Shown in pieces: positions 1 to 7,144 of a stretch of 9,556 nt of DNA; positions within the stretch are counted from its first letter, which is position 1, and each line of letters begins with the position of its first letter. Position numbers and translations under genes: made by a program. The DNA comes from an uncultured Succinivibrio sp. (GTDB lineage Bacteria > Pseudomonadota > Gammaproteobacteria > Enterobacterales > Succinivibrionaceae), in assembly GCA_900754255.1 (NCBI GenBank), contig CAAECI010000012.1, positions 1 through 9,556 of the forward strand, written 5' to 3'. Below the pieces are notes generated by a model. That model was not told the origin of the DNA. It saw only the letters and a program-made list of their open reading frames with translations, and did not search any database.

Positions 1-83
1 CTTTCCGAACACAGAAGTGAAATAAGGCCGCGTCGATGGTAGTGCAACGTACGTTTGTGCGAGAGTAGATCACTGCCGGGCTC
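1..83 (+). rRNA. rrf: 5S ribosomal RNA, 3' part (5' end outside window)
   Basis: The window opens inside a 5S rRNA. The conserved loop CCGAAC-CAGAAGTGAAA (positions 5-22), the GATGGTAGTG segment (35-44), GCGAGAGTAG (59-68) and the closing ACTGCC-GGGCT helix strand (72-82) follow the order of E. coli 5S rRNA. Roughly the first 37 nt are missing because the window starts there, not because the gene is broken. The 3' end is set by comparison and could be off by 1-2 nt. It is followed after about 7 nt by tRNA-Thr, so this is the distal end of an rRNA operon transcribed on the + strand. Confidence 0.93.
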
Positions 84-90
84 CCTATTT

Positions 91-166
91 GCTGATATGG
101 CTCAGTTGGTAGAGCGCACCCTTGGTAAGGGTGAGGTCCTGAGTTCGATTCTCAGTATCAGCACCA
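91..166 (+). tRNA. thrV: tRNA-Thr (anticodon GGT), CCA encoded
   Basis: A complete cloverleaf can be drawn. The acceptor stem is GCTGATA/TATCAGC, the D stem GCTC/GAGC, the anticodon stem CACCC/GGGTG with loop TTGGTAA (anticodon GGT at 124-126), and the T stem CTGAG/CTCAG with loop TTCGATT. The discriminator base is A and the CCA end is encoded at 164-166. It reads ACC and ACU codons. It sits 3' of the 5S gene in the same transcript, as thrV does in the E. coli rrnD operon. All stems are perfect, so it should be functional. Confidence 0.97.
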
Positions 167-177
167 TGTTTGAAGAG

Positions 178-204
178 GCCTCGATCATATCGAGGCTTTT
201 TTTT
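178..204 (+). terminator. Rho-independent terminator of the rRNA-tRNA operon
   Basis: The 8-bp perfect stem GCCTCGAT (178-185)/ATCGAGGC (189-196), with a 3-nt loop, is followed immediately by eight T residues (197-204). It lies 11 nt after the tRNA CCA end, so it ends the rrn transcript. Read in the opposite direction the stem is not followed by a T run, so it is probably not an efficient terminator for the converging - strand operon. Confidence 0.92.
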
Positions 205-235
205 GCTTTATAATCAAAGCCTCCCTCCTTTTTTT
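192..235 (+). terminator. Possible back-up terminator sharing an arm with the first
   Basis: GAGGCTTT (192-199) is perfectly complementary to AAAGCCTC (216-223). This second hairpin reuses the 3' arm and part of the T run of the upstream terminator. It is followed by CCTCC and then seven T residues (229-235). The 5-nt gap before the T run makes it a weaker candidate. The two hairpins are mutually exclusive in the RNA. Confidence 0.4.
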
Positions 236-250
236 GACGGCGATCTATAT

Positions 251-264
251 CTCCGGTTACGGAG
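251..264 (-). other. Short hairpin just after the regulator stop codon
   Basis: CTCCG (251-255) and CGGAG (260-264) form a 5-bp stem with a 4-nt loop, 6 nt beyond the regulator stop codon on the - strand. No T run follows on that strand, so it is not a standard terminator. It could protect the mRNA 3' end or be chance. Confidence 0.3.
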
Positions 265-270
265 GTTATC

Positions 271-1218
271 TTAGCTTTTCCAGTTGATCACGGTAATGGG
301 CGTGTCCGCATTTAATGGGGCCTGAGTTACGACGGGGGCTTTGTTTTCTTCTTCACTTGTCAGAGCCCTCGTTGCTTGCTTTTGAGTTAGGAGTACGGCC
401 TGTTCAATCTTTTCTCCTACGGCTTTGATCAAGTCTGCTCTGCGTAATGTAACGCCGGCAATGATGCTTTGCAGAACAACTGTTGCCGCTATTTGCCCGG
501 TCATGGATGCTACGCTGTTGTCGCTCTTATAGCCGCATTTTATGGATAAAGAACACAACTGCGACATAGTGCTCGTCGCAGGGCACAAAGCCATGGTGGA
601 GACGGTGCTGTCAAGTGCCAGTTTGGTTGCGTGGATAAAGTCGAGATCTTCGCCTGTGGACGATATTATGATGAGTAAATCTCCTGCATGAAGGGAAGCG
701 GCTGCTCTCAGTAGGTTGGTATTGTCGGCATAGCATTCTGCATGCATGCCTAAGCTCAACAACCTTACCAGAAAGTCCTCGGCACTTGATTTTGAGGTCC
801 CGTGGGCTGCCAGCACTATACGTCCTGCCTGTGAAACCAGATCAATTGCTCGGGCTAAAACATTAGGATCTATGTTGCGCTCGGTATCCTGCAAAGCAGC
901 CTGAACGGAACTGAAAACTTTTTTGATAACGTCGTTAACGGTGTCGCCGCTTTTTATACTTTTGTTTTGTACAGGATGGTTTTCCTGTCGTACAGCCGCA
1001 TTAAGGATAAGTTTAAATTCACGAAACCCGGAGGCTCCGAAGCGTGTGCAAAACCTACATACCGTAGGCTGTGAAACACCTGCTCTGGTAGCCAGCTCGG
1101 CAATATTCTCACCTGCGCTCAATAAAGGATCGTCAAGTATGATCTTGGCAACGCTGCGCTCTCCCTTGGACAAATTTACAGACTCTCTGCTTATACGATC
1201 CAATATATTTTCAGCCAT
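271..1218 (-). CDS. HexR/RpiR-family transcriptional regulator (HTH + SIS domain)
   Basis: This predicted 315-residue cytoplasmic repressor or activator has the two-domain layout of the RpiR family. Residues 1-77 form the N-terminal helix-turn-helix domain (IAELATRAGVSQPTVCRFC around 39-57). Residues about 130-230 form a sugar-phosphate isomerase (SIS) domain that in this family binds a phosphorylated sugar. Overall spacing and segments such as LSKGERSVA and GVTLRR resemble E. coli HexR, which senses KDPG. However, the HexR effector-loop sequence SHTGRTK is SSTGEDL here (186-192), so the ligand may differ. The last ~35 residues are a polar tail beyond the usual end. Its ATG overlaps the nagA stop by one base (TAATG), with GGAG at 1229-1232 as ribosome site. 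By context I infer control of amino-sugar genes, perhaps through GlcNAc-6-P or GlcN-6-P; that is not shown by the sequence. Confidence 0.85.
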   Translation of the reverse strand: MAENILDRISRESVNLSKGERSVAKIILDDPLLSAGENIAELATRAGVSQPTVCRFCTRFGASGFREFKLILNAAVRQENHPVQNKSIKSGDTVNDVIKKVFSSVQAALQDTERNIDPNVLARAIDLVSQAGRIVLAAHGTSKSSAEDFLVRLLSLGMHAECYADNTNLLRAAASLHAGDLLIIISSTGEDLDFIHATKLALDSTVSTMALCPATSTMSQLCSLSIKCGYKSDNSVASMTGQIAATVVLQSIIAGVTLRRADLIKAVGEKIEQAVLLTQKQATRALTSEEENKAPVVTQAPLNADTPITVINWKS

Positions 1219-2384
1219 TAAAAGACGTCTCCGATATTTTTTATATAGCCGCCCTGTAAGACATAACGGATCTTGAAGCTGTCGTCGAAAATTACGAGAT
1301 CGGCAAGCGCTCCCGGAGCGATGATCCCGGTTTCCTTAAGCCCCAAGGCTCGAGCTGGACCCTGCGTTGCGGCATACAACGCCTCATCAAGCGTAAAGCC
1401 GCATTTTTTAACTAGGAAACGTACGCCGTCAATCAAGCTCATTTCGGTGCCGGCAAGTGAGCCCTTGGAATCGATAAGACCGCGTTTTTTGTCAATGAAA
1501 ATTTCGGTTCCGGCAACTGAAAATGAGCCGCGATCTCTTGAGGTACCGGCAGGTGATTGTGAATCTGAGACGATAAACAGTCTGTCACCCATAAGCTGAT
1601 GCATAAGTCTTATAACCGATGGATGTACATGCTTACCGTCCGGAATGATCCCGGCGAGTACCTGCGGACACTCCAAAGCCGCTCCGATGATCCCTGGATC
1701 GCGTCCTATAATAGGTCGCATACCGTTATAGATATGGGTGATCATATGTATGCCGGCCTTAAAAGCTGACAGAGCCTCAAAATAGGTAGCGGCACTGTGT
1801 CCAACCGACAACTTCACTCCGCCGCCTAATAGCGCGATCATATTTTTCGGTCGTACAATTTCTGGGGCGATGGTGATGTAAGCGATTAAATCGCGATTTT
1901 GTAAAATGTTTATTATATCCTGCTGAGAGATGTTACGAATGTAGCTCTCAGGCTGAAAGCCCTTGAAAAGATAATTGATAAAAGGTCCTTCAAGATGCAG
2001 GCCCGGACAATTATTCTGATGTGATTCCTTGAAAGCTTTGATGGTATTTAAGGCCTTCATGGTCATCTCATGAGTTGATGAGACCAAGGTCGGGACAAAA
2101 GTTGTGGTACCGTGCTGAAGCTGATAGGTTCTTATTTTTTCAAGCGTGAATAGGGAAGGATCGTTGGAAAATGAAACGTCGTCGCAACCGTTCACCAAGA
2201 GGTCGATAAATCCCGGACATACATGCAGGCCCGAGAGATCGATTTCCTCTGCGGAGGTATTCTCCAGCAAGGAAGGATCCATGGGGATGATCCGGTGATC
2301 CGAAACGGCGAAATCCGTTACGCCCTTAAAAGCATCGGAGGTGATGTGAAGATTGGCGTTACGAAAAATGGTTGCGCTGAGCAT
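1218..2384 (-). CDS. nagA: N-acetylglucosamine-6-phosphate deacetylase
   Basis: NagA hydrolyses GlcNAc-6-P to GlcN-6-P and acetate in the cytosol, the first committed step of GlcNAc and cell-wall amino-sugar recycling. The 388-residue protein (E. coli 382) is an amidohydrolase barrel. Visible landmarks are PGFIDLLVNG (57-66), the metal ligands Glu132 (LHLEGPF), His196 (VGHS) and His217 (THIYNGM), phosphate-binding Arg228 (GRDPG), His252 (DGKHVH) and catalytic Asp274 (VSDSQSPAG). One active-site residue deviates: the histidine equivalent to E. coli His143 is Gln144 (KGFQPE). The ATG follows a strong AGGGGG ribosome site (about 2394-2399). The gene begins 32 nt after srmB, with no obvious terminator between them, and ends in a TAATG overlap with the regulator. 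No nagB is present in the window. Confidence 0.93.
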   Translation of the reverse strand: MLSATIFRNANLHITSDAFKGVTDFAVSDHRIIPMDPSLLENTSAEEIDLSGLHVCPGFIDLLVNGCDDVSFSNDPSLFTLEKIRTYQLQHGTTTFVPTLVSSTHEMTMKALNTIKAFKESHQNNCPGLHLEGPFINYLFKGFQPESYIRNISQQDIINILQNRDLIAYITIAPEIVRPKNMIALLGGGVKLSVGHSAATYFEALSAFKAGIHMITHIYNGMRPIIGRDPGIIGAALECPQVLAGIIPDGKHVHPSVIRLMHQLMGDRLFIVSDSQSPAGTSRDRGSFSVAGTEIFIDKKRGLIDSKGSLAGTEMSLIDGVRFLVKKCGFTLDEALYAATQGPARALGLKETGIIAPGALADLVIFDDSFKIRYVLQGGYIKNIGDVF

Positions 2385-2416
2385 GGAAAATTACCCCCTA
2401 GGATCCTGCCTGTTTG

Positions 2417-3766
2417 TTATTCCGATCTTTGCTGTTTCTTTTGCAAAAGCTCGGCTTTCTTTTGACGCTTGGCTGCAAAATCGGGCTTACCTTTATTTTT
2501 TTGATCGCGCAGACGTTTCTTTATGTGAGGTTTCTTTTCCTCATCCTTAGTCTTGCGATCAAATCCGCCTTGTCCTGCGGAGGAGGCACGCTTCCGTTTT
2601 TTTTCTGATTGATGATATTTCAGTGTTTCCTTGTCGGGGAAGGCTGCGCAAATATTTTTGATCTGACGTCTTTCAACACTGCGTCCCGTATAGCGCTCGA
2701 GACTCTCCAAGGCGTTTAATTGCTCGGCGGTTACGAGTAAAACACAGGTGCCGAGAGCTCCGGCGCGACCCGTACGACCTGCACGGTGCGTAAATACGGC
2801 GGCATTTCCAGCCATGTCGAAGTTAAAGACGTAGCGAACCTCCGGCAGATCAAGACCTCTTGAGGCCACGTCCGTAGCGATCAGTATCTCGCAGTTACCG
2901 TCTCTAAAACGGCCGACGGCGGCTTCACGCTCGCTTTGATTCATGTCCCCGTCTAGGGTTGCACAGCTGAAGCGATTGCGCTTTAAAAGTGAGGCAACCT
3001 TTTTAATGCGCTCCTTGGTCTTTACAAAGATCACGGAGCGTCCGCGCATGGTGGTCAAAAGGTGCACAAGGATATTGGCCTTTTGCTCGTCACCTGCGGC
3101 GTAATAAGCACGTAAAAGAAGCTGCTCCGGAATTTTTTCGCCGTTATCACCGGCAGAGAGCTTCACCTCAAAGGGGGTATTCAGCACGGATTGTGCAAAA
3201 TCTCTTATGCCTGCGCCCTCAAGCGTTGCCGAGAACAGCATAGTTTGAAATCTTGAGGAGCATTCGCGCACAATGGCGGCGACGTCGTCGCGAAATCCCA
3301 TGTCCAGCATGCGATCCGCCTCGTCAATGACCAGTATTTCTATCGAAGAGGTGTCGATTTTATCCTTACGCAAAAACTCCAGAAGTCTTCCCGGAGTTGC
3401 GGCGGTAATGTTGCGCGGCTCATCAAGCTGGGCATCACGTCCGGCCCCGCCTATAACGGATCCGCAGGTAATATCAGAGCCGTCGGTTAAATCCTTTGCA
3501 TCCTGACATACCTGTGCGGCAAGCTCTCGGGAGGGCTCTAAAATCAAGGCGCGTATTCCGTCCTTTCTTTTAAGCGCCAGACGGGAGATGATGGGAATTA
3601 AAAAAGCCGCACTTTTACCGGTACCGGTTGGTGCTCCGCCCAAAATATCAGCTCCTTCCAGAGCCTTGGGGATAACTATTTGCTGGATGGGGGTCGGAAC
3701 CTCCCAACCCTTGTACAGAATGTCATCCTGGAGAAAATCCGGCAAAGGAAAATCCTCAAAGGTCAT
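2417..3766 (-). CDS. srmB: DEAD-box RNA helicase, SrmB type
   Basis: This ATP-dependent RNA helicase is 449 residues long (E. coli SrmB 444). In order it shows a Q motif (PTPIQQ, 24-29), Walker A APTGTGKS (45-52), PSREL (78-82), TPGRL (124-128), DEAD (148-151), SAT (179-181), ATDVASRGLD (297-306) and HRAGRTGRAG (327-336). A lysine/arginine-rich tail follows from about residue 385. The tail stretch KPHIKKRLRDQKNKGK closely matches the SrmB tail and separates it from RhlE, DeaD and DbpA. In E. coli SrmB helps early 50S subunit assembly and binds RNase E. It is translationally coupled to sdhE by an ATGA overlap, and GGGAGGGAG inside the end of sdhE serves as a strong ribosome site. Assignment as SrmB rather than another DEAD-box protein is likely but rests on recall of the family. 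Confidence 0.9.
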   Translation of the reverse strand: MTFEDFPLPDFLQDDILYKGWEVPTPIQQIVIPKALEGADILGGAPTGTGKSAAFLIPIISRLALKRKDGIRALILEPSRELAAQVCQDAKDLTDGSDITCGSVIGGAGRDAQLDEPRNITAATPGRLLEFLRKDKIDTSSIEILVIDEADRMLDMGFRDDVAAIVRECSSRFQTMLFSATLEGAGIRDFAQSVLNTPFEVKLSAGDNGEKIPEQLLLRAYYAAGDEQKANILVHLLTTMRGRSVIFVKTKERIKKVASLLKRNRFSCATLDGDMNQSEREAAVGRFRDGNCEILIATDVASRGLDLPEVRYVFNFDMAGNAAVFTHRAGRTGRAGALGTCVLLVTAEQLNALESLERYTGRSVERRQIKNICAAFPDKETLKYHQSEKKRKRASSAGQGGFDRKTKDEEKKPHIKKRLRDQKNKGKPDFAAKRQKKAELLQKKQQRSE

Positions 3767-4026
3767 ACTCCCTCCCTACCTATGCGCTTTTTATGACACT
3801 CGACGATGATTTGTACCATGCGTCGTCTCTTGGGTGAGTTCGCCTCACAGGTACCGTTAAACCAACGCACGAGCTCCAGATCCGAGGCCTCAAGCAGATC
3901 CTCATAATCCTTAAGTGTTTCTTCATCCATGTTGGGCAGATCGTGTTCTACAAAGGGCAACAGCATGAGATCGATTTCACGCATGCCGCGGCGTGATTGC
4001 CATTTAATTCTTCCGGAGACTTCCAT
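3763..4026 (-). CDS. sdhE: SdhE-family FAD assembly factor
   Basis: This 87-residue protein matches the SdhE/YgfY (Sdh5/SDHAF2) family. The signature RRGMREID lies at residues 12-19, including the RGxxE motif (13-17) needed for flavinylation, and is followed by PFVEH and an all-helical remainder ending in a basic segment. Length equals that of E. coli SdhE (88). The family promotes covalent FAD attachment to succinate dehydrogenase and fumarate reductase flavoprotein subunits in the cytosol. The start is supported by GAGGA (about 4033-4037) a few bases upstream. It begins 13 nt after the thyA stop and overlaps srmB by 4 nt. Its usual E. coli partner gene ygfX and the sdh/frd genes are not in the window. 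Confidence 0.9.
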   Translation of the reverse strand: MEVSGRIKWQSRRGMREIDLMLLPFVEHDLPNMDEETLKDYEDLLEASDLELVRWFNGTCEANSPKRRRMVQIIVECHKKRIGREGV

Positions 4027-4039
4027 GAATGTTCCTCGC

Positions 4040-4834
4040 TTAAACTGAAACCTGAGCCTTGATGGCAGGGTAGGGATCGTAATCAGTCAACTCAAAATCC
4101 TCGTATTTGAAGTCAAACAGAGAATCCGGAATGCGTTTTATCTTCATCACGGGAAGCTTTCTGGGACTGCGTTCAAGCTGCAGTCTGACCTGATCAAAAT
4201 GGTTTTTGTAGATATGGGTATCGCCGCCGGTCCAGACGAATTCTCCCGGCTTTAAATCACAAACTGCGGCCACCATCATGGTGAGTAAAGAGTAGCTTGC
4301 AATATTGAAGGGTACGCCCAAGAACATATCACAGCTTCTTTGATAAAGCTGGCAGGACAGTTTGCCGTTATTGACGTAGAACTGATAGAGAGTGTGGCAT
4401 GGCGGCAGGGCCATTTGATCCACATCGGATGGATTCCAGGCGCAAACTATAATGCGGCGCGATTCAGGATGATGTTTGATAAGATCCAATGCATTTGACA
4501 GCTGATCGATATGACGGCCGTCGGGGGTTACCCAATCGCGCCACTGTTTTCCGTACACAGGTCCAAGATCGCCGTTTTCATCGGCCCACTCATTCCAAAT
4601 ACGTACGCCGTTTTCCTGCAGATAATGAATGTTGGTAGAGCCTGAGATAAACCACAGCAACTCGTGAATGATGGACTTTAGGTGTACCTTTTTGGTGGTA
4701 AGCAGGGGAAAACCGTCGGCCAGATCAAAACGCATCTGCGTGCCGAAAATAGAACGGGTACCGGTACCGGTTCTGTCCTCGCGATCACTGCCCTCGGTCA
4801 TGATCTTTTTTAAAAGATCGAGATAAACTTGCAT
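4040..4834 (-). CDS. thyA: Thymidylate synthase
   Basis: ThyA converts dUMP to dTMP using methylene-tetrahydrofolate, the only de novo route to dTMP in organisms that use this family. The protein has 264 residues, the same length as E. coli ThyA. It carries the phosphate-binding arginine in DRTGTGT (Arg21), Arg126-Arg127 in SRRII, catalytic Cys146 in ALPPCH, and the conserved QRSCD and FNIASYSLL segments that contact nucleotide. Nothing is missing. AAGG (about 4842-4845) is a modest ribosome site. It starts 14 nt after the ptsP stop. In E. coli, lgt lies directly upstream of thyA; here ptsP takes that place. A 7-8 bp inverted repeat lies in codons 6-11. Confidence 0.98.
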   Translation of the reverse strand: MQVYLDLLKKIMTEGSDREDRTGTGTRSIFGTQMRFDLADGFPLLTTKKVHLKSIIHELLWFISGSTNIHYLQENGVRIWNEWADENGDLGPVYGKQWRDWVTPDGRHIDQLSNALDLIKHHPESRRIIVCAWNPSDVDQMALPPCHTLYQFYVNNGKLSCQLYQRSCDMFLGVPFNIASYSLLTMMVAAVCDLKPGEFVWTGGDTHIYKNHFDQVRLQLERSPRKLPVMKIKRIPDSLFDFKYEDFELTDYDPYPAIKAQVSV

Positions 4835-4848
4835 GAATAAACCTTAAT

Positions 4849-7143
4849 TTAAATTGTTTTGTCGGACGGAATACGCTTTGGGATCGAGGCTTGAATGACC
4901 TTTTCAAGACCGACGGAGCTTGCGTAATCGATATACAGCTGCCTTATATCCTCGGAATGATGGCATTTAACTGCCTGCTCTCCGAGAGCTCTGAGATCGG
5001 CAAGATTGATGCGACGCACTATATATCCTATGCGGGCCATCTCGGAGTAATTCATGGAAAGCTCGGTATAGCCCAAAGACAAAAGCATCAGCGCTCCCAG
5101 AGGGGAGCCTGCTATTTCACCGCATACTGCAATGGGTTTACCTGCGGATGAGGCCTTTTGGCTTAGGTATCTTAGGCAACGTATTACCGCAGGATGGAAA
5201 GTGTCCAAGAAGCGGGCAACCTTGGGGTTACCGCGATCCACCGCCAGCAAATACTGGATCAGATCGTTTGAGCCTATGGAGAAGAAATCTACCTCTTCAT
5301 TCAGCTCATTCATCATGTATACAACTGAGGGTACCTCCAGCATCACGCCGAATTTAGGCATGGGAATATTTTCGCCGGTGGCATCTGAGAGTTCGCGTAC
5401 AGAATCCCTGAGGATCTTCTTGACGGTGTTGACCTCGGAGAGTCTCGTGACCATGGGGATCATGATCTCAAGGTTTCCGAATTCCCTGTGGGCCATGATC
5501 ATGGCTCGCAGCTGAGTCTTTAAAATTTGCGGTTGATCAACGGTAATACGTACTCCGCGCCATCCCAAAAGAGGGTTTGATTCCTCGATGGGGAGATAAC
5601 TTAGCGATTTGTCTCCGCCCACGTCCAAGGTGCGCATGGTTACGGTCTTACCGCGGAACTGCTTTAATATCGAGCGGTACCATTCGCATTGCTGTCCTTC
5701 GCTGGGGAAGGATTTGCAGAGCATGAAGGAAATTTCCGTGCGGTATAAGCCGACACCGTCGGTTTGCTCAGGCAGATTGGTCATTTCCTCCTGACTAAGT
5801 CCCGCATTCAGCTTGATTTGAATGCGCTGACCGTCGAGCGTGACGCCCTTTTCAAATTTTTCCTTGGAGAATAAATCCTCCTGCTCGCGATCCAACGTCA
5901 TGAGCTGTCGGTATTCGGCAATGACGCTGTCGGCAGGATCTACCAGCAATTCGGAGTTGATGCCGTCGACGATGACGGTACGGCCGTCTATGGATTTTAT
6001 ATCGAAGAAAAGTCCGGAAACTGAGGGAATGCCGAGATCTCTTGCAAGTACGGCCGTGTGCGAATTGGAGGCACTGTCCATGGAAACGAAACCGCAAATG
6101 CGGTAGCGCTTGAGCTCGGCTACCATGGCCGCCGGTAAATTGCGCACCACTAGGATCACGTCTTCCTTAAATTCATTGGCATGCGAGGTGAAATTCATGA
6201 GCCTTGATAGAATGATCTCCGACAGATCTCTAAGATCAAGGTAGCGATCATGATCCTCTTCGTTGCTAAGCGCTTTCAGGCGACGTTCGGCGACGGTTTT
6301 GACGGCGGATGCGGCCGTAAGTCCGTTGGCGATGATCTCAGTATCTATATCATCCTGGAAGGTTGAATCGTCAAGCAGTGCACCGTACCCTGACATATAA
6401 CCGAAGGCTGCGGCCTTCTGTCCGTTTTCGTTCATGTGCAGGGTGTTGAGATCCATTTCGGTCTGCAATTGGAATACTGTCTGATGGAAGAGCTCCTGCT
6501 GCACGTATGGTTCTTTGGTATGCTGAATCGTGACGTCGCCCAAGAGAACCTCAGGCTGCCACACCACCGCCTTGGCAATGGCGATCCCGCCGGTTCCCTG
6601 TTCACCGTGATAGCGCAATACGCTTTCGCTGTTTTCTTCCTTGGAAGCGCGGGAAACAGCGATGATGGATGACATTTGCGCGCTTAGAGTCACGAGGAAG
6701 GATTCTTCCACCGGCCCGAATTGTTTCTTTTCACGGCTTTGAATAACCAGAACGCCTAATAATTCACCCTGGTTGATGATGGGTACTCCCAGAAAGGAGA
6801 AATATTTATCCTCGCCGACCTCAGGCAGATATTTGAATTTTGGATCTGACGGGGCGTCGGCCAGATCAAGCAGTTCCTGTCTTTCGCCGACGGAGCCTAC
6901 CAAACCCTCGCCTATGCGCAGTCTGGCTTTACCCACGGCTTTTTTCTCCAGGCCGTCGGTTCCTGCTAGCGTCAAATATTTCCCGAAGCTGTCGATCAGA
7001 TACAGCGAACAGCAATCGGCAGCGGTCGCGTTGCGAATGCTGACCACCAAGAGAGCAATGGCGTCTTCAAGAGAGTTTTGTGCCGAAACATTCTCGGTGA
7101 TTTGCCTTAATGCCAGTAGCATCTGACTTTGTCTTTCGTCCAA
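4849..7143 (-). CDS. ptsP: Nitrogen PTS phosphoenolpyruvate-protein phosphotransferase (EI-Ntr)
   Basis: PtsP takes phosphate from PEP and passes it to NPr and then EIIA-Ntr, a regulatory chain tied to nitrogen, potassium and amino-sugar control. I choose a TTG start at 7143: it follows GGAGG (7149-7153) by 5 nt and lies 1 nt after the rppH stop. That gives 764 residues (E. coli 748). The frame stays open upstream to an ATG at 7233, but that lies deep inside rppH and its extra 30 residues do not resemble PtsP; an ATG at 7122 is a less likely alternative. In this numbering a GAF sensor domain covers about 8-160, the EI N-terminal domain about 170-340, the phosphorylated histidine is His362 (SASNSHTAVLARD), and the PEP-binding barrel follows, with Arg468 (GLYRTE), GSNDLIQY (624-631) and the catalytic Cys674 (VCGEIAG). 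All key residues are present. Confidence 0.95.
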   Translation of the reverse strand: MDERQSQMLLALRQITENVSAQNSLEDAIALLVVSIRNATAADCCSLYLIDSFGKYLTLAGTDGLEKKAVGKARLRIGEGLVGSVGERQELLDLADAPSDPKFKYLPEVGEDKYFSFLGVPIINQGELLGVLVIQSREKKQFGPVEESFLVTLSAQMSSIIAVSRASKEENSESVLRYHGEQGTGGIAIAKAVVWQPEVLLGDVTIQHTKEPYVQQELFHQTVFQLQTEMDLNTLHMNENGQKAAAFGYMSGYGALLDDSTFQDDIDTEIIANGLTAASAVKTVAERRLKALSNEEDHDRYLDLRDLSEIILSRLMNFTSHANEFKEDVILVVRNLPAAMVAELKRYRICGFVSMDSASNSHTAVLARDLGIPSVSGLFFDIKSIDGRTVIVDGINSELLVDPADSVIAEYRQLMTLDREQEDLFSKEKFEKGVTLDGQRIQIKLNAGLSQEEMTNLPEQTDGVGLYRTEISFMLCKSFPSEGQQCEWYRSILKQFRGKTVTMRTLDVGGDKSLSYLPIEESNPLLGWRGVRITVDQPQILKTQLRAMIMAHREFGNLEIMIPMVTRLSEVNTVKKILRDSVRELSDATGENIPMPKFGVMLEVPSVVYMMNELNEEVDFFSIGSNDLIQYLLAVDRGNPKVARFLDTFHPAVIRCLRYLSQKASSAGKPIAVCGEIAGSPLGALMLLSLGYTELSMNYSEMARIGYIVRRINLADLRALGEQAVKCHHSEDIRQLYIDYASSVGLEKVIQASIPKRIPSDKTI

Positions 7144-7144
7144 G

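Noticed and set aside
923..1599. Open frames opposite the regulator and nagA on the + strand.
   Set aside because: Shadows of conserved genes; products have no family resemblance.
5132..5515. Open frames opposite ptsP on the + strand (also at 6773-7126 and 5840-6106).
   Set aside because: Antisense shadows of a well-supported gene, with serine/arginine-rich products, no ribosome sites and no recognisable domain.
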